A stretch of 64,000 nucleotides of DNA from an uncultured Peptococcaceae bacterium. GTDB taxonomy: Bacteria; Bacillota; Peptococcia; Peptococcales; Peptococcaceae. Positions 18,568 to 27,785 of this stretch are shown here, one piece after another. The notes under the pieces are model-generated. The model saw nothing but the letters and a program-made list of their open reading frames with translations, made no database searches and was not told where the DNA came from. The position numbers and the translations under genes are program-made. Within the stretch, counting starts at the first letter, position 1, and the number at the start of each line of letters is the position of its first letter. The stretch spans positions 129,601 to 193,600 of the forward strand of contig CAJUDO010000002.1 of NCBI GenBank assembly GCA_910585405.1. Reading direction: 5' to 3'.

Positions 18568-20166
18568 TTATGCAGTATATACGGTTTCCCCGTCTTTGAT
18601 TGTTTCTAATACTTTAATATCTTTAATGGCCATCGGGTCTACTTTCAGTGGACTATCGCTCAGCACTACCAAATCTGCCCGTTTTCCGGCTTTGATAGAA
18701 CCTTTGCTGTCCTCTTCAAAATATGCGTAAGCAGCATTGATGGTAACGCCTTTTAATGCGTCATATACACCAATTTTTTGCGCTTCACCAACTACAACAC
18801 CGCCACGGCTGATTCGATTTACTGCAGTCCAAACACTATGCAGCATATCTGGCTTTACAACTGGTGTATCTGTGTGAAAATTGTACTTCAAACCAGCATC
18901 CAAGGCATCCTTAACTGGGCTGATACGACTGCCGCGTACCATACCAAAGTTTTTCAGATGCACATCGCCCCAATAATTTACATGTGCTACGAAGATAGAA
19001 GGAACCATCTTCAGCTTTGCCATTTTTTCAACCTGATCTTTACGGGCAGTCTGACAATGAATCATTGTGAAACGCAGATTTTCCTTATTAGGGTTGTCAG
19101 ATAACGGTAGCATCTTTTCAATAGCACCTAAATACTGGTCACCAGTAGCATCGCCGTTGCAATGCGCCAAAATTTGCATATTGTCATCCAATGCCTGTTT
19201 TACATAATGCTCCAACACTTCATCTTTTATAATTGGCACACCATATTCTTCCGTACCTTCATATGGCTCTGTCATCCATGCTGTTTTTGCCTGCGGAGAA
19301 CCATCCAGTACAATCTTATAACCGCCGATTTTTACATGTCCCTTATATTTTCCGCACAAATCTTTAAATGTCTGCATTGTATCATGCGCAGTTGGGCTGC
19401 AGCTTTCATATACTACAACGTCCAGTTTCATCATATTTGCCTGGTCAAAGCCCAGCAACATTTTTACAACATTTTCATCTGAACCGCCATCCTGCACAGT
19501 TGTAATCCCATAGGAGAGATATTGGTTCTGAGAAACGGACCACAGCTGCGGCAATTTTTGCTGCATTGCACCAAAAATTCCACCGATTAATGCATAGCTG
19601 GCTGCTTCTGCCAAATAACCGTCCAACCGTCCATCTGCATAGCGACCAATTTCGCTGCCTGGAATATCCGCCATATCATCAGTATAGTTCACATTGGCCA
19701 GAGCCATACTGTTGGCAACTACCATATGCACAGATACGTGCAAAATTGTGATAGGATGTTCTGTAGATACCTGATCCAGCAAATCACGATGAGGATGGGT
19801 CTTTTCTGCTAGGAAGTTTTCGTCATAATTATACCCTACAATCATTTCTCCAGCAGGGATTTGACGTTCTTCTTTATATTTTTTCAATGCTACAACAATT
19901 TCATCAAAATTATTGCAGGCAGATAAGTCGCACAAATCTGCAAACATTGGGGCCATGCTGGCAGCATGACCATGGGCATCAATAAACGCAGGCATCAAGG
20001 TCTTTCCCTGCAAATCCACCATTTCGCAATTCGCACTCTTTTGTGCTGCCACTGCATCATAGGTACCCACTGCTTTGATGATTCCATCAACAACTAATAC
20101 GGCTTCTGCAGCATCATCCGGCCCTTCCATGGTGATAATATCACCGTTAAAATATAATTTTTCCAT
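18568..20166 (-). CDS. YtcJ-type metal-dependent amidohydrolase (copy 1)
   Basis: The 532-residue member of the amidohydrolase superfamily (Amidohydro_3) hydrolyses C-N bonds with a bound metal. Visible ligand segments are FIDAHGHA (HxH, near residue 65), HILHVSVH, HCNGDATGDQ and NFHTDTPVVKPD, with the composite-domain tail KAGKRADLVVLSDSPLK. No signal peptide, so it is cytoplasmic. The ATG at 20166 has GGGAGG upstream, better than the upstream in-frame ATG. The next gene is a close paralogue with the same orientation and its own terminator, so this is a tandem duplication. The substrate is unknown. Confidence 0.9.
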   Translation of the reverse strand: MEKLYFNGDIITMEGPDDAAEAVLVVDGIIKAVGTYDAVAAQKSANCEMVDLQGKTLMPAFIDAHGHAASMAPMFADLCDLSACNNFDEIVVALKKYKEERQIPAGEMIVGYNYDENFLAEKTHPHRDLLDQVSTEHPITILHVSVHMVVANSMALANVNYTDDMADIPGSEIGRYADGRLDGYLAEAASYALIGGIFGAMQQKLPQLWSVSQNQYLSYGITTVQDGGSDENVVKMLLGFDQANMMKLDVVVYESCSPTAHDTMQTFKDLCGKYKGHVKIGGYKIVLDGSPQAKTAWMTEPYEGTEEYGVPIIKDEVLEHYVKQALDDNMQILAHCNGDATGDQYLGAIEKMLPLSDNPNKENLRFTMIHCQTARKDQVEKMAKLKMVPSIFVAHVNYWGDVHLKNFGMVRGSRISPVKDALDAGLKYNFHTDTPVVKPDMLHSVWTAVNRISRGGVVVGEAQKIGVYDALKGVTINAAYAYFEEDSKGSIKAGKRADLVVLSDSPLKVDPMAIKDIKVLETIKDGETVYTA

Positions 20167-20320
20167 AAAAAAACCTCCCAAATTAGATATGAAAACTACT
20201 TATACTTGCCGTCTCTTTCGCTATATACATTATACATAAAAATATAATAAATAAATAATATTTCTTTAGATATGATAATATAAATTTATGTTTATGAATT
20301 TTTCGTTACTTTATCAACAG

Positions 20321-20374
20321 AAAGAAACGTTGCAACCGGCTATCCTTGAAAGCCAATATGCAACGTTTCTCTTT
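20321..20374 (-). terminator. Intrinsic terminator between the two amidohydrolase genes
   Basis: GAAACGTTGCA (near 20325) pairs with TGCAACGTTTC (20359-20369), with inner GGCT/AGCC pairing and a T/C-rich tail on the minus strand. It separates the two paralogues into independent transcripts. Confidence 0.7.
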
Positions 20375-20403
20375 CATAATCTTTGATTTTATATTCCGCA
20401 ATT

Positions 20404-21999
20404 TTACGCGGTATAAACAGTTTCTCCGTCTTTCACAGTTTCCAGAACCTTAATATCTCTGATTGCCATTGGGTCAACCTTTAATGGATTGGCACTCAAA
20501 ATAACCAAGTCAGCTCGTTTCCCTGCTTTAATAGAGCCTTTTTCGTTTTCTTCGAAATATTCATACGCCGCATTAATGGTAACACCTTTCAGCGCATCAT
20601 ATACACCGATTCTCTGATCAGCACCGACTAAAACGCCCTTTCGGCTTATACGATTCACTGCGCTCCAAACGCTGTGCAACATGTCAGGCTTTGTTACTGG
20701 TGTATCTGTATGGAAATTATATACCAAACCTGCCTCCAAAGCATCTTTTACAGGGCTGATATAATTGCCCCGTACACTCCCCAGATTCTTCAAATGCACG
20801 TCACCCCAGTAATTTACATGTGCTACGAAGATAGAAGGCACCATTTTATATTGCGCCATTTTTTCAAGCTGATCCTTGCGGGCTGTCTGACAGTGAATCA
20901 TTGTAAAACGTAAATTTTCTTTATTCGGATTATCTGATAAAGCATACATTTCTTCAAAACAGCGCAGGAACTGATCTCCAGCAGCATCGCCATTGCAATG
21001 TACCAGTGCCTGCATATTGTCATCCAAAGCTATTTTCATGCATGCTTTTACTTCATCATCCTGGATTACCTGTACACCACATGTTTCACCGCCTTCATAA
21101 GGCTTACTCAGCCATGCTGTTCTGGCCTGTGGAGAACCATCCAGTACCAATTTATAACCGCCAAGTTTAATATGCCCTTTATACCGATTGCGCATATCTG
21201 GATTAGCCGCAAGCAGCTCCTTACCGTTTGCCTGGAATGTTGGATATGCCACCACATCCATCTTCAGCATACCAGCTTGTTCAAATCCCTGCAGCATTTG
21301 CAGACAGCCTTCATTTGACGCACCATCCTGCACTGTCGTCACACCATGGGAGAGATACAGATTCTGTGTTGTCGGCCAAGCTTTCATAATATCGCTTGCA
21401 ATACTGCCAAAAGTTTTTTCCATCAACGGATACATAGCTGCCTCTGCCAAGTAACCATTTAAACGGCCATCAGCATATCTTCCGACTTCACCACCGGGAA
21501 TATCCGGCATCCCATCTTTCATGCCTGCTGCTTCCAATGCCTTGCTGTTGGCTACCAGCATGTGTACTGATACATGTAGCACACAGACAGGGTTTTCTAC
21601 AGATACTTCATCCAACAAATCACGATGGGGGTGAATTTCTTCTTCCAAAAAGTTATGATCATAATTTACACCGACAATTGTTTCCCCCGCCGGAACCTGA
21701 TGTTCTTCCTTGTATGCCTTTAATGCAGCAACAATTTCCGCAAAATTATTACATTCAGACAAATCACATTGGCCTGCAAACATTGGAGTCATGGTGATAT
21801 GACCATGTGCATCAATAAAAGATGGCATTAATGTCTTCCCCTGCAAATCCACCATTTCACAATCTGCACTTTTTTGTGCAGATACTGCATCATAAGCACC
21901 CACTGCTTTAATTTTGCCATCGGCAACCAACACAGCCTCCACTACATCATTAGGCTCTTCCATGGTAATAATATCACCATTAAAATATAATTTTTCCAT
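20404..21999 (-). CDS. YtcJ-type metal-dependent amidohydrolase (copy 2)
   Basis: The 531-residue paralogue of the downstream gene has near-identical N-terminus (MEKLYFNGDIITME), metal motifs (FIDAHGHI, HVLHVSVH-equivalent, HCNGDAAGDQ, NFHTDTPVTKPD) and C-terminus (IKDGETVYTA-like). ATG 21999 has GGAGGGAG 5-6 nt upstream. Differences concentrate in the middle (about residues 190-260), which in this family lines the substrate pocket, so the two copies may act on different amides. Both promoters show TATAAT about 50 nt upstream of the start. Confidence 0.9.
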   Translation of the reverse strand: MEKLYFNGDIITMEEPNDVVEAVLVADGKIKAVGAYDAVSAQKSADCEMVDLQGKTLMPSFIDAHGHITMTPMFAGQCDLSECNNFAEIVAALKAYKEEHQVPAGETIVGVNYDHNFLEEEIHPHRDLLDEVSVENPVCVLHVSVHMLVANSKALEAAGMKDGMPDIPGGEVGRYADGRLNGYLAEAAMYPLMEKTFGSIASDIMKAWPTTQNLYLSHGVTTVQDGASNEGCLQMLQGFEQAGMLKMDVVAYPTFQANGKELLAANPDMRNRYKGHIKLGGYKLVLDGSPQARTAWLSKPYEGGETCGVQVIQDDEVKACMKIALDDNMQALVHCNGDAAGDQFLRCFEEMYALSDNPNKENLRFTMIHCQTARKDQLEKMAQYKMVPSIFVAHVNYWGDVHLKNLGSVRGNYISPVKDALEAGLVYNFHTDTPVTKPDMLHSVWSAVNRISRKGVLVGADQRIGVYDALKGVTINAAYEYFEENEKGSIKAGKRADLVILSANPLKVDPMAIRDIKVLETVKDGETVYTA

Positions 22000-22223
22000 A
22001 AGCTCCCTCCTACAATTTATAAATAACATGAATTAATACTATAAATATATTATACAGAAAAATAATCATAACGAATACTATCAATTTGTGAATAATTTGG
22101 CGGAAAAATATATATAAAAAATACTATTTTTCTTACATACTTTGTTTTTCCTAAAAAACTCTTCATCATAACTAAAAACATAAAAACGAACATCGTTTTT
22201 CATAACATTATCCAGTACGTTTA

Positions 22224-22697
22224 TCAATATCCATTGGCCTCAACACCATATACTGCTTGCTCATGTGTAAATCCTTCGTATTCTAATTGCTCTATCAAGT
22301 CTTCCCGTGAAAACGCTGAAAAATCCAGATAGGTCCTCGCTGTCCTGACCGCTTGCTCATACCAGTTCGCACCGCAATGTTTTACAGCATATTCCGCCTG
22401 TTTTTTCGTAAATCTCTCATACTCTAATTGCTGAACCAATCCCAAATAGGAAAAAGCAGAAAATTTTAAATAAACCTTTGCCAATTTCAACGCTCGCTCA
22501 CTCCAATCTATCTCACAGCAACCCACATTACATATTGTCTCTGCTTCCACGTAATGTTTACAATTTTTCAACATAAGATATTGATAAATCGGTACAATAA
22601 AACTGAACAACAACATTGAAAAGTATACTAGAATACTAATCACCACACCACAGCTAAAAAAAGAATAACCAATGGGAACTTGATAATATTCAATCAT
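22224..22697 (-). CDS. Ltp-domain membrane protein
   Basis: The 157-residue protein has an N-terminal membrane segment (GYSFFSCGVVISILVYFSMLLF and following) and two tandem Ltp repeats at about residues 67-107 and 115-157. Each has the pattern ALxxAxxYLxFSAFSxxxLxxQLExExFTxxQAxYxV. The domain (host cell surface-exposed lipoprotein, Ltp) is known from phage TP-J34, where it blocks DNA injection by other phages. Here there is no lipobox, only a helix anchor. The GTG at 22706 opens the frame, but ATG 22697 has AAGG at good spacing. It is a single gene, so its role as phage defence is only a suggestion. Confidence 0.75.
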   Translation of the reverse strand: MIEYYQVPIGYSFFSCGVVISILVYFSMLLFSFIVPIYQYLMLKNCKHYVEAETICNVGCCEIDWSERALKLAKVYLKFSAFSYLGLVQQLEYERFTKKQAEYAVKHCGANWYEQAVRTARTYLDFSAFSREDLIEQLEYEGFTHEQAVYGVEANGY

Positions 22698-22917
22698 ATA
22701 ATACACCTTGCCATTCTAAAGTATTTTTTCCACACCATCTATTTCAAAATTAATAGCAAAGAAATATTTCCAATGCTACTTATCTTGTACGTTTTCATAT
22801 ATTGCATTTCTCAGCATAAACAATTTCATTTTTATATGAGTACATATCTGCTCATATACTACCACTCATAGAAAAACATTTCAATACTAAATATCATCTA
22901 CATTATGGAGGTGCGCT

Positions 22918-23142
22918 ATGCGTGATATTGATTATGGATATATACATTTAAAATTAAAAGAAGTCATGAAAGAACAACATATAAGCATCAATAAATTAGC
23001 GTGCCGTGCTGAAATGCAGCGAACACAATTAAAAGCTTATATGAACAATGAGGTACAGCGAATAGATTTGGCAGTTATGGCACGCCTATGCTATGTCTTG
23101 GAATGTGACCTAAACGACCTGCTCGAATACGTAAAAGATTAG
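22918..23142 (+). CDS. Small Cro/CI-type HTH regulator
   Basis: The 74-residue protein consists of one helix-turn-helix domain (INKLACRAEMQRTQLKAYMNN) of the compact HTH_26 type, ending LLEYVKD. GGAGG lies 6 nt before the ATG. Such short regulators occur in mobile or accessory DNA and in chromosomal single-gene units. No target is evident; it is divergent from the Ltp-domain gene and could control it. Confidence 0.8.
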   Translation: MRDIDYGYIHLKLKEVMKEQHISINKLACRAEMQRTQLKAYMNNEVQRIDLAVMARLCYVLECDLNDLLEYVKD

Positions 23143-23432
23143 TTTACAGCTTCATTTTATCTTCTCAACGTCATAACCATATCTTGTTTGACATTTTCTT
23201 GCACACCAAATACAAATTTTTGCACAGTTTCCCGTTCCTCTTTTTACGAAAATACCAATCATTAAATTTCTTTTCGCTCTATGTGCAAAATTAATACTGC
23301 TTTTCCCTTTGTGATATACTATAATGCAGATAAGAGACAACTATTCTTTTTATTGCATGATGGATACAATATTATCTGTTTCACAGATAATACTTTTAAA
23401 ATTTATTTTTTACTAAGGAAAGGTGATTTCAT

Positions 23433-24593
23433 ATGTCAAAATTCGTAACGCAAAAAGTAACAGATCTACCGCCATCGGGGATTCGCAAATTCTTCGATTT
23501 GGCTGCAACCATGGATGAATGCATTTCTTTGAGCATCGGTGAACCGGACTTTGTAACACCAAAACTGATGATGGATGCCGCAATCGAATCTCTCCATCAG
23601 GGCAAAACCGCTTATACCTCTAATGCTGGTCTGATTGAACTGCGTCAAGAAATCTGCAACTATCTGAAAAAATATGATCTGAGCTACGATGCAGCCAAAG
23701 AAGTACTTATCACAGTAGGCGCCAGTGAAGCCATCGACTTGGCTTTCCGTGCATTGTTAAGCGCTGGCGATGAAGTGTTGATTCCAGACCCATCTTTTGT
23801 ATGCTACGGACCATTGACCATCATGGCTGGCGGCACACCTGTCAGTCTGGCTACTTATGAGAAAGATGAATTCCGTCTGACTGCAGAAGAACTGGAAAAG
23901 AAAATCACATCAAACTCCAAAGTTCTGTTGCTGCCATATCCAAACAATCCGACCGGTGGAATCATGCGCAAAGAGGACTATGAACCAATCGCTGAAGTCG
24001 TGAAAAAGCATGACTTATTTGTAATCTGCGACGAAATCTACAGTGAACTGGTTTATGGCGGTGAAAAACATTATTCTTTCGCTGCTCTGCCTGGTATGAA
24101 AGAACGTTCTTTAGTATTGAACGGTTTCTCCAAGGCTTTCGCTATGACTGGCTGGAGAATTGGCTACGCTTGCGGTCCTGCTGACGTCATTGCAGCTATC
24201 ACTAAAATCCATCAGTATGGCATCATGAGCGCACCGACAATGGGACAATACGGTGCATTGGAAGGCTTGCGTCACGGTGAAGAAGAAGTGAAGAAGATGG
24301 TACAATCCTACGATGAAAGAAGAAAGGTAATTGTACAGGGATTCCGCGATATGGGCTTATCCTGCTTTGAACCCAAAGGCGCATTCTATTGCTTCCCATC
24401 AATCCAGAGCACTGGCTTGAGCAGTGAAGAATTCTGCGAACGTCTGCTGAAAGCAGAAAAAGTTGCTGTAGTACCAGGTAATGCTTTTGGTGCTAGCGGA
24501 GAAGGCTTCATTCGTTGCAGCTATGCTTCCTCTATGGAAAATATCAAAGAAGCTTTAAAGAGAATTGAACACTTTATCAATTCTTTGAAATAA
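23433..24593 (+). CDS. PLP-dependent class I aminotransferase
   Basis: The 386-residue aminotransferase has the PLP lysine in NGFSKAFAMTGWRIGY (near residue 235), the substrate-binding Arg near the end in GFIRCSYASS, and NPTGG and CDEIYSEL motifs. The closest classes are aspartate or aromatic aminotransferases of the AspC/PatA type. AAGGAAAGGTG lies upstream of ATG 23433. It is a single gene with its own terminator. It may complete aromatic or aspartate-family amino acid synthesis, but substrate specificity cannot be read from the sequence. Confidence 0.92.
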   Translation: MSKFVTQKVTDLPPSGIRKFFDLAATMDECISLSIGEPDFVTPKLMMDAAIESLHQGKTAYTSNAGLIELRQEICNYLKKYDLSYDAAKEVLITVGASEAIDLAFRALLSAGDEVLIPDPSFVCYGPLTIMAGGTPVSLATYEKDEFRLTAEELEKKITSNSKVLLLPYPNNPTGGIMRKEDYEPIAEVVKKHDLFVICDEIYSELVYGGEKHYSFAALPGMKERSLVLNGFSKAFAMTGWRIGYACGPADVIAAITKIHQYGIMSAPTMGQYGALEGLRHGEEEVKKMVQSYDERRKVIVQGFRDMGLSCFEPKGAFYCFPSIQSTGLSSEEFCERLLKAEKVAVVPGNAFGASGEGFIRCSYASSMENIKEALKRIEHFINSLK

Positions 24594-24602
24594 AAATTTA
24601 TA

Positions 24603-24653
24603 AAAATGTCGAGAACCGCTCCTGTTGCTTACATGAACGGTTTCCGACATTTT
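24603..24653 (+). terminator. Intrinsic terminator of the aminotransferase gene
   Basis: AATGTCGAGAACCG pairs with CGGTTTCCGACATT with one mismatch, followed by TTATATT, 10 nt after the stop. Confidence 0.8.
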
Positions 24654-24832
24654 ATATTCATGTTTTTTCCGCATCAGCTGTCGGAATTTTCTTTTTCTTG
24701 GGTTACAATGTTTTGAGCCATGGTGACCGTGGTTGGTTGTTGAATTTTGTCACGTTTACTATGGCTTTCCTTTTGTCCTATTTCATTTTACAATGCCCCC
24801 CTAAAAAACTTTTCTTTTTTCAAAAATTTTGC

Positions 24833-24861
24833 TTGACATTTTCCTGGACAGGCTGTATCAT
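24833..24861 (+). promoter_or_regulatory. Promoter of the tRNA operon
   Basis: TTGACA (24833-24838), a 17-nt spacer, TATCAT (24856-24861), about 40 nt before the first tRNA. Confidence 0.75.
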
Positions 24862-24902
24862 ATATAACTGTGGCTGGCTTGAGCCCAGTTTCAAAATTAT
24901 AT

Positions 24903-24975
24903 GCGCTATTAGCTCAGTAGGCAGAGCACCTGACTTTTAATCAGGGTGTCCCGCGTTCGAATCGCGGATAGCGCA
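24903..24975 (+). tRNA. tRNA-Lys (TTT)
   Basis: Acceptor GCGCTAT/ATAGCGC, anticodon stem CCTGA/TCAGG with loop CTTTTAA giving anticodon TTT, and T-loop GTTCGAATC. CCA is not encoded. First of four clustered tRNAs. Confidence 0.95.
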
Positions 24976-24983
24976 TTTTTTAT

Positions 24984-25057
24984 GGCATGTTGGAGAAGGG
25001 GCTTAACTCACCAGCCTTTCACGCTGGCACTCACGGGTTCGAATCCCGTACATGTCA
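24984..25057 (+). tRNA. tRNA-Glu (TTC)
   Basis: Acceptor GGCATGT/ACATGTC with one G-U pair, anticodon stem CCAGC/GCTGG with loop CTTTCAC giving TTC, and T-loop GTTCGAATC. CCA is not encoded. Confidence 0.94.
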
Positions 25058-25064
25058 TTCATAT

Positions 25065-25138
25065 GGCGCAGTAGTTCAGATGGTTAGAATGCCAGCCTGT
25101 CACGCTGGAGGTCGTGGGTTCGATTCCCATCTGCGTCG
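25065..25138 (+). tRNA. tRNA-Asp (GTC)
   Basis: Acceptor GGCGCAG/CTGCGTC, anticodon stem CCAGC/GCTGG with loop CTGTCAC giving GTC, and discriminator G as expected for Asp. CCA is not encoded. Confidence 0.95.
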
Positions 25139-25143
25139 TGTTC

Positions 25144-25216
<73 letters not shown>

Positions 25217-25222
25217 CTCAAA

Positions 25223-25262
25223 CAAAAAACGTTGCGAGAATATGTTCGCAACGTTTTTTGTT
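25223..25262 (+). terminator. Terminator of the tRNA operon
   Basis: A perfect 15-bp stem CAAAAAACGTTGCGA / TCGCAACGTTTTTTG with an 8-nt loop, followed by TTTTA, lies just after tRNA-Phe. The 210 bases that follow hold nothing I can recognise. Confidence 0.9.
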
Positions 25263-25474
25263 TTATCCATTGAATTGCCAATCCAAATGCAACGAAATAT
25301 TAAAATAAATCTCACATACCCCGAACACGCACCCTCTAGGATAATTGCGGCTCAATGTCAATAGTTGCAATAAAGACTTCACCCTTTTATTGCAGAATAT
25401 AACTTATGGTGACCATACAAAAATATGTTTTTCCCTTATTACTTAAAACTGCTGTATCTCATCAAAATCAAAAA

Positions 25475-25520
25475 CAGCCCGATATCAAGCACAATTTTGA
25501 GTATGCCTGATATCGGGCTG
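25475..25520 (-). terminator. Terminator next to the orphan ung tail (left repeat of cassette B)
   Basis: CAGCCCGATATCA (25475-25487) pairs with TGATATCGGGCTG (25508-25520), with TTTTTGATTTTG following on the minus strand. Loop and stem resemble the ung terminator at 34187-34228, so the pair belongs to the flanking direct repeats. Confidence 0.85.
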
Positions 25521-25530
25521 TATGCTTACT

Positions 25531-25592
25531 GCATTTCTAATTTCATTCTCTTTTTAAATATTTGGAATTTGCCAGTCAATCGGCGTTTTTCC
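25531..25592 (-). pseudogene. Orphan 3' end of ung (left direct repeat of cassette B)
   Basis: Positions 25531-25592 match 34249-34310 with only 2 differences in 62. On the minus strand 25592-25554 encodes GKTPIDWQIPNI-stop, exactly the C-terminus of the intact uracil-DNA glycosylase at 34272. Nothing upstream resembles ung; instead the reading frame of the Gx transporter runs into it out of frame and ends KNAD-stop inside the repeat. Confidence 0.92.
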
Positions 25593-26166
25593 TTACATTA
25601 TCCAACTTTCGTTCAGGAGATGAAAAACCGCTCTCTACAGCAGGCTTAACACACGAAACAGGAAGTATCTGCAGCCGTTGCATATGATGATAAAGCTGCT
25701 GAGCGGCAAATCCGGTGAAAGAACCAGTGATGATGGCGGAAATCAACAATAATGACAAGTAAACTGCCACTCCAGGCGTAGCGGTCAGCACAACAGCCAC
25801 CAAGATTTGTCCCACATTGTGCGCCATAGAGCCAAGGATACTGCTGACCCAGATTTGCTGCTCTGTCAAGACGCAACGCGCGGCCAGTGTCAACACAAAA
25901 CACAGTAGACCGCCACCTAGGCTGTAAAGCAAACTCATTAACTGTCCTGTAAAAATACTGCCTAATATGATGCGGGTGAGCAGAATGGTCAGCGCCTCAC
26001 CGGGGCGTAGTGTCCACAAAGCATACAAAGTGACAATGTTGGCCAAACCCAGTTTGATACCTGGCACCGGCACTGGAGCCGGAATAAAAGATTCCAACAC
26101 AAAAATTATTAAAGCCACTGCAGTGAGTAGCGCCATATAAGTGAGCTTTTTTACTTTCATTGACAT
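25576..26166 (-). CDS. Gx transporter family membrane protein
   Basis: The 196-residue protein with about five hydrophobic segments belongs to the Gx transporter / heptaprenyl-diphosphate-synthase component I family (PIPGIKLGLANIVTLYAL-type motif; here VPGIKLGLANIVTLY). The family recurs beside NusG-II proteins and ApbE in flavin-based extracellular redox loci and is thought to help deliver a flavin or quinone precursor; the exact role is not settled. ATG 26166 has AAGGAA 4-5 nt upstream. The last codons (KNAD) come from the orphan ung repeat, so the native C-terminus was altered when the block was joined. Confidence 0.82.
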   Translation of the reverse strand: MSMKVKKLTYMALLTAVALIIFVLESFIPAPVPVPGIKLGLANIVTLYALWTLRPGEALTILLTRIILGSIFTGQLMSLLYSLGGGLLCFVLTLAARCVLTEQQIWVSSILGSMAHNVGQILVAVVLTATPGVAVYLSLLLISAIITGSFTGFAAQQLYHHMQRLQILPVSCVKPAVESGFSSPERKLDNVRKNAD

Positions 26167-26186
26167 GTTTTCCTTTCCGTTGATGA

Positions 26187-26594
26187 CTACTGTGTCATGA
26201 CATCTGGCACAGTGGTATCGCCATTTTCGTCCTTGATGCGGATAATCAACTTGTTGGGCAGACATACAATAGGATAAATACCGTCATCAATCCAACCCTG
26301 CTGTACGCATACATGGTCAGGGCAGGTGGCCTCCTGCACACATATTTTTCCTGGCGCAATACAGACAATATTGCTGCCGCCATTCTTTGCTGTTATGAGA
26401 ATTTGTTGTTCTTCCTTAACTTTCGCCAAATCAACGGCATCTATTAGAGCACCGTCTTGATAGATATAAGCCACACACTGTTCCTGCCGAACCTGGCTGA
26501 AATAATAGGCAATGCAGGAGGAAACAAGAAGCAAAAGAAAAAACAGCAGAATCCAGAAACGATTTTTCCCCAACAAATTATACATAGCATTCAT
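26187..26594 (-). CDS. NusG domain II-containing membrane-anchored protein
   Basis: The 135-residue protein has an N-terminal membrane anchor (FWILLFFLLLLVSSCIAYYF) and an extracytoplasmic NusG-II-like beta domain. The signature is NIVCIAPGKICVQEATCPDHVCVQQGWI, whose paired cysteines are typical of this group. The ATG overlaps the apbE stop (ATGA), so it is co-translated with apbE; the Gx gene follows 20 nt later. It is found with ApbE and Gx proteins in flavinylation loci. The molecular role is unknown. Confidence 0.85.
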   Translation of the reverse strand: MNAMYNLLGKNRFWILLFFLLLLVSSCIAYYFSQVRQEQCVAYIYQDGALIDAVDLAKVKEEQQILITAKNGGSNIVCIAPGKICVQEATCPDHVCVQQGWIDDGIYPIVCLPNKLIIRIKDENGDTTVPDVMTQ

Positions 26595-27706
26595 TCTCCA
26601 AATACATAATAGTCATATTCACTCTGAAAACAATCCGCAAGCCCAGCAGTGATGATAATCTGCCGATCATTAGTGATTAGAATCGTGTCAAAGTCTGCAC
26701 GGCGTTGCTGCCAGTACTGCAGCGCCCGCTCCGCTCCCATCACAAACAGTGCAGTGGAAAGACCATCAGCCAGTATCCCGCTGTCGCTGACAATCGTAAC
26801 AGAAGATAGGCCGCTCTCAGCTGGCACGCCTTTTTGCGGATCTATAATGTGATGATAGCGAGTGCCGTCTTCTCCGATAAAATATCTCTGGTAAGGACCG
26901 GAAGTAATGACAGCTTGATTGGCGGTTTCTACCACACCGATACACTCATCAGGAGCATCTGGATCCTGAATGCCTACACGCCACAAACTGCCGTCTGGCT
27001 TAGTACCCAATGTCTGTACATTGCCGCCTAAAGAGATCACTGCTGATTGCACGCCGTAGCTAGCCATCTGCTGTATTACCCTGTCAGAAGCGTACCCCTT
27101 TACAATGCCACCCAGGTCAATCTCAGTTTGTGCATCAGTGAGTTGCACCATGCCTATATCAACATCCAATGTAATGCAATCAATACCGGTATGCTGCAGA
27201 AACTGCTGTAGCTCTTCCGAAGTGGGAATACGATAATTTTCAGTGGTAAATCCCCAGGCTTTTATAATCGGGTATAGGGTAATATCAAAAGCACCGTTGG
27301 TATCTTGGTACAATTGTACTGCTTTTTGCAGAACACTTATCGCTTCATCTGGAAGTTGCGCCTGTTTATCTTGATTTAGTCGGGCAATATCGCTGTCTTC
27401 CAGATTGGTAGAAAAGAGTTGCTCCAACCGTTGAATTTCAGCAGCAGATACTTCTATTGCTGCCTGCGCGCTATCACCATATGCGGTCAGCGTCATCACT
27501 GTGTCCATGGCAAACAGTTCCATACTATATGACTCTGATGTAGCACTTGTATTCTGGGAAGCTGTATCTGCCGCCAGAGCACTCGGTGCGTTATTCTGTC
27601 CGCACCCTGTCAACAATCCCCCTACCATTAACACCAATGACAGAATCGTGAAAAATAAATTACAACAAAAAGCAGACTCTTTTCTCTGAAAACCAAAATT
27701 TTTCAC
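26591..27706 (-). CDS. apbE: FAD:protein FMN transferase ApbE (lipoprotein)
   Basis: This enzyme transfers FMN from FAD onto a Ser/Thr of extracytoplasmic proteins (motif DxxSGAT). The 371-residue protein has a lipoprotein signal (LVLMVGGLLTGC lipobox), the domain start MDTVMTLTAYG, and the conserved metal/FAD motifs YHHIIDPQKGVPAESGLSSVTIV and ADGLSTALFVMG. GTG start at 27706 with AGGAGG 8 nt upstream. It is the first gene of a minus-strand operon with the NusG-II and Gx genes and is divergent from an SLH protein that ends in a flavinylation motif, its likely substrate. Confidence 0.95.
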   Translation of the reverse strand: MKNFGFQRKESAFCCNLFFTILSLVLMVGGLLTGCGQNNAPSALAADTASQNTSATSESYSMELFAMDTVMTLTAYGDSAQAAIEVSAAEIQRLEQLFSTNLEDSDIARLNQDKQAQLPDEAISVLQKAVQLYQDTNGAFDITLYPIIKAWGFTTENYRIPTSEELQQFLQHTGIDCITLDVDIGMVQLTDAQTEIDLGGIVKGYASDRVIQQMASYGVQSAVISLGGNVQTLGTKPDGSLWRVGIQDPDAPDECIGVVETANQAVITSGPYQRYFIGEDGTRYHHIIDPQKGVPAESGLSSVTIVSDSGILADGLSTALFVMGAERALQYWQQRRADFDTILITNDRQIIITAGLADCFQSEYDYYVFGE

Positions 27707-27756
27707 TATACTAGCCTCCTAAAATATAAATAAGTTATTGCTAATAATTATTTGTC

Positions 27757-27785
27757 ATTATAATATCATTGTTTATTTTTGTCAA
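27757..27785 (-). promoter_or_regulatory. Consensus sigma-A promoter of the apbE operon
   Basis: On the minus strand TTGACA (27780-27785), a 17-nt spacer, then TATAAT (27757-27762), an exact consensus match. The surrounding 415-nt divergent region is very AT-rich and contains repeated ATAATTATTA-like motifs that could bind an iron or redox regulator; I could not identify one. Confidence 0.85.

Noticed and set aside
23152..23340. 62-codon minus-strand frame before the aminotransferase gene
   Set aside because: No ribosome site and no protein-like pattern; it covers the probable promoter.
24698..24940. 80-codon frame before the tRNAs
   Set aside because: It spans the tRNA promoter and runs into tRNA-Lys, with no ribosome site.
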